Shown in pieces: positions 62,697-64,000 of a stretch of DNA of 64,000 nt. Below the pieces are notes generated by a model that saw only the letters and a list, made by a program, of their open reading frames with translations, did not search any database and was not told the origin of the DNA. Numbering within the stretch: position 1 is the first letter of the stretch; each line of letters opens with the position of its first letter. The DNA comes from Phycisphaerales bacterium (lineage in GTDB: Bacteria; Planctomycetota; Phycisphaerae; Phycisphaerales; UBA1924), in NCBI GenBank assembly GCA_026982335.1, contig JALSHH010000053.1, positions 56,563-120,562 on the forward strand. The letters run 5' to 3'. The position numbers and the translations under genes were made by a program.

Positions 62697-63968
62697 TTAT
62701 GGGCAGCCGGCAGCGAATGCCGCGAGGAAGGCGGAAATATCAAAGTGGCTCAGCACACCATCGCCATTAAAGTCGGCTTGCATATCGCCCGCAACGAAGA
62801 ACACCAAGAACTCCGAGATATCAAAAAAATTGGCGATTCCATCACAGTTGATGTCTCCAGGGCAGCAATGAGACCCAGAGCCAGGCCCGTAGAGCACATG
62901 CTCAAACGAGGCCACAGGGGTATAGGAAATACCTTCACAGGCAAACCCACCAAACCAAAAGAAACCGGCGTAGAGAATTGGGCCGCCCACGCCACCGAGC
63001 GGTGGCGCGTAGATGGCGAAGGCGTCCTCCTGGCCCGTCGCACCTGGCGGCACCATATCAAGCTCCCAGGCCCAAGTGCCGTCGCCATCGTCTATCGCTT
63101 CCCCTTCGCCCACACCAAAACTGATCCCAATGGGTTGCATTGAATCGGCAAAGTCACCATCAATGATTCCGTCGCCATCAAGATCACGCGTACCAGGCTG
63201 AGCAAAACGCACAGACCACGCCCAATCAAACAACCCGTCCTGATCGAGATCCGTATCGGGGAAACCGTCGAAATTATTGTCCTCGTTCCATTGCCCCGGG
63301 TTATAGAATGCGGCGCCCTGCGAATCACCATCGGTATCCCCGATCTCAAAGGTCATCGAGTCTGAGAATAATCCGGCGAGATCAATGCTCGCAGAATATC
63401 CAGAGAGGGCTTCGGGGCCCAAAATATTCCCCGGAAGATCGACAATCATAAAAGAAATCAAAGGCAGACGAATAAGGTTGTCGTCGCGACCATTATCCGC
63501 ATCCCAATAAGTCCATTCACCTGCAAGCCCAACAACCCCATCCCCAACTCCATCGGAGTCGCTGTCCGTATCCGCATGACCAGTCACCCAGTTAATGTGA
63601 ACCATATCAACGACCGTATCGACAGCAATATCGCCAAAGTCAAGCACCGTAATATCAGTCGCGAGCGAAGTGGTATTCGCGTTGTTGTCAACACCGTAAA
63701 ACCACTCCGTGGTATACCCAAACTCTGCACACGGATTCGACACCAACGACGACCAAACCGGATAACTATCAGCAAGGCCACGCCCAATGGTTTCACCCCC
63801 ACCGACCGCGGTGGCAACTCGCTCGCCCGTCGCAATATTAAAATAAATATGCGCGACATCAACCACCCGCCCATTTGTCGGCGATAAAGTCACTGGTGAC
63901 CCAGATGCCCCCAAAACGCTGCCTGCACAAAGGCAAACCAAACAAGCAGTACTTTCTATATTTTTCAT
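62697..63968 (-). CDS. Secreted GC-type dockerin protein, copy 2
   Basis: Paralogue of the protein at 18119-19417 over its whole length. Seen: signal peptide (C-L-V-C-L-C-A-G-S-V-L-G-A), T-L-S-P-T-N-G-R-V-V-D, A-H-I-Y-F-N-I-A-T-G-E, W-T-Y-W-D-A-D-N-G-R, F-D-W-A-W-S-V-R-F-A-Q-P-G-T-R-D-L, E-D-A-F-A-I-Y-A-P-P, and the C-terminal tandem module N-F-F-D-I-S-E-F-L and H-F-D-I-S-A-F-L ending A-A-G-C-P. ATG at 63968 is chosen because a GGGGG run is placed like a Shine-Dalgarno. The two copies differ in codon use and by many substitutions, so the duplication is old. The upstream leader lies outside the window. Confidence 0.88.
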   Translation of the reverse strand: MKNIESTACLVCLCAGSVLGASGSPVTLSPTNGRVVDVAHIYFNIATGERVATAVGGGETIGRGLADSYPVWSSLVSNPCAEFGYTTEWFYGVDNNANTTSLATDITVLDFGDIAVDTVVDMVHINWVTGHADTDSDSDGVGDGVVGLAGEWTYWDADNGRDDNLIRLPLISFMIVDLPGNILGPEALSGYSASIDLAGLFSDSMTFEIGDTDGDSQGAAFYNPGQWNEDNNFDGFPDTDLDQDGLFDWAWSVRFAQPGTRDLDGDGIIDGDFADSMQPIGISFGVGEGEAIDDGDGTWAWELDMVPPGATGQEDAFAIYAPPLGGVGGPILYAGFFWFGGFACEGISYTPVASFEHVLYGPGSGSHCCPGDINCDGIANFFDISEFLVFFVAGDMQADFNGDGVLSHFDISAFLAAFAAGCP

Positions 63969-64000
63969 TTTTTGACCCCCAATCAACCCCTAGCTCACGC

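Overview
The window comes from a Gram-negative (diderm) bacterium of the phylum Planctomycetota, most probably class Phycisphaerae. Three secreted proteins end in the tandem 'GC-type' dockerin-like module (N-F-F-D-I-S-x-F-L repeats ending A-G-C-P) that I know mainly from Phycisphaerales. Other group-typical genes are a pseudopilin with an H-x9-DG tail, a planctomycete-style two-partner secretion pair, a MurD with a G-x-F-G-G-G nucleotide loop, and lpxB, which implies lipid A. I see no phage, insertion sequence, CRISPR array or rRNA operon.

Layout. 0-24 kb is mostly housekeeping: a two-component pair with an unusual REC-XRE regulator, lpxB, an alanine/sodium symporter with a large inserted domain, an ABC-F ATPase, a circularly permuted D-amino-acid-oxidase-like flavoprotein, panB, an HtrA protease, murD, priA divergent from carA, a secreted dockerin protein behind a long structured leader, a MATE transporter, a lipid kinase, map-trpA and a lysidine-type tRNA-Ile2. 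24.6-34.3 kb (+) is a tightly coupled Cus-like heavy-metal operon: small Cys-rich secreted protein, TolC-type lipoprotein, adaptor with two metal-binding motifs, RND pump, a four-fold TRASH/YHS-like protein, and a TRASH-DUF2231 membrane protein. 34.3-39.6 kb (-) is a pseudopilin, histidine kinase, sigma-54 response regulator and dockerin-protein operon. 40-48 kb (-) holds exonuclease III and a Czc-like operon: small secreted protein, CzcC, CzcB, CzcA and a PII-like protein. 48-64 kb holds an M24 peptidase, gpmA, a TpsB-TpsA pair coupled to comB, an EF-hand protein split by a poly-G frameshift, tRNA-Met, tatA, folD with a non-canonical active site, ligA, a CYTH protein, an oligopeptide ABC ATPase, tRNA-Phe and a second copy of the first dockerin protein.

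Working together. The two RND operons would remove soft and divalent metals from periplasm and cytoplasm. Each starts with a small secreted Cys-containing protein and ends with accessory metal-binding or PII-like proteins. No MerR-, CsoR- or CusRS-type metal regulator is visible next to either operon; the only two-component system between them is tied to the pilin/dockerin operon. Most starts were reassigned from Shine-Dalgarno spacing and signal peptides, as noted per entry.
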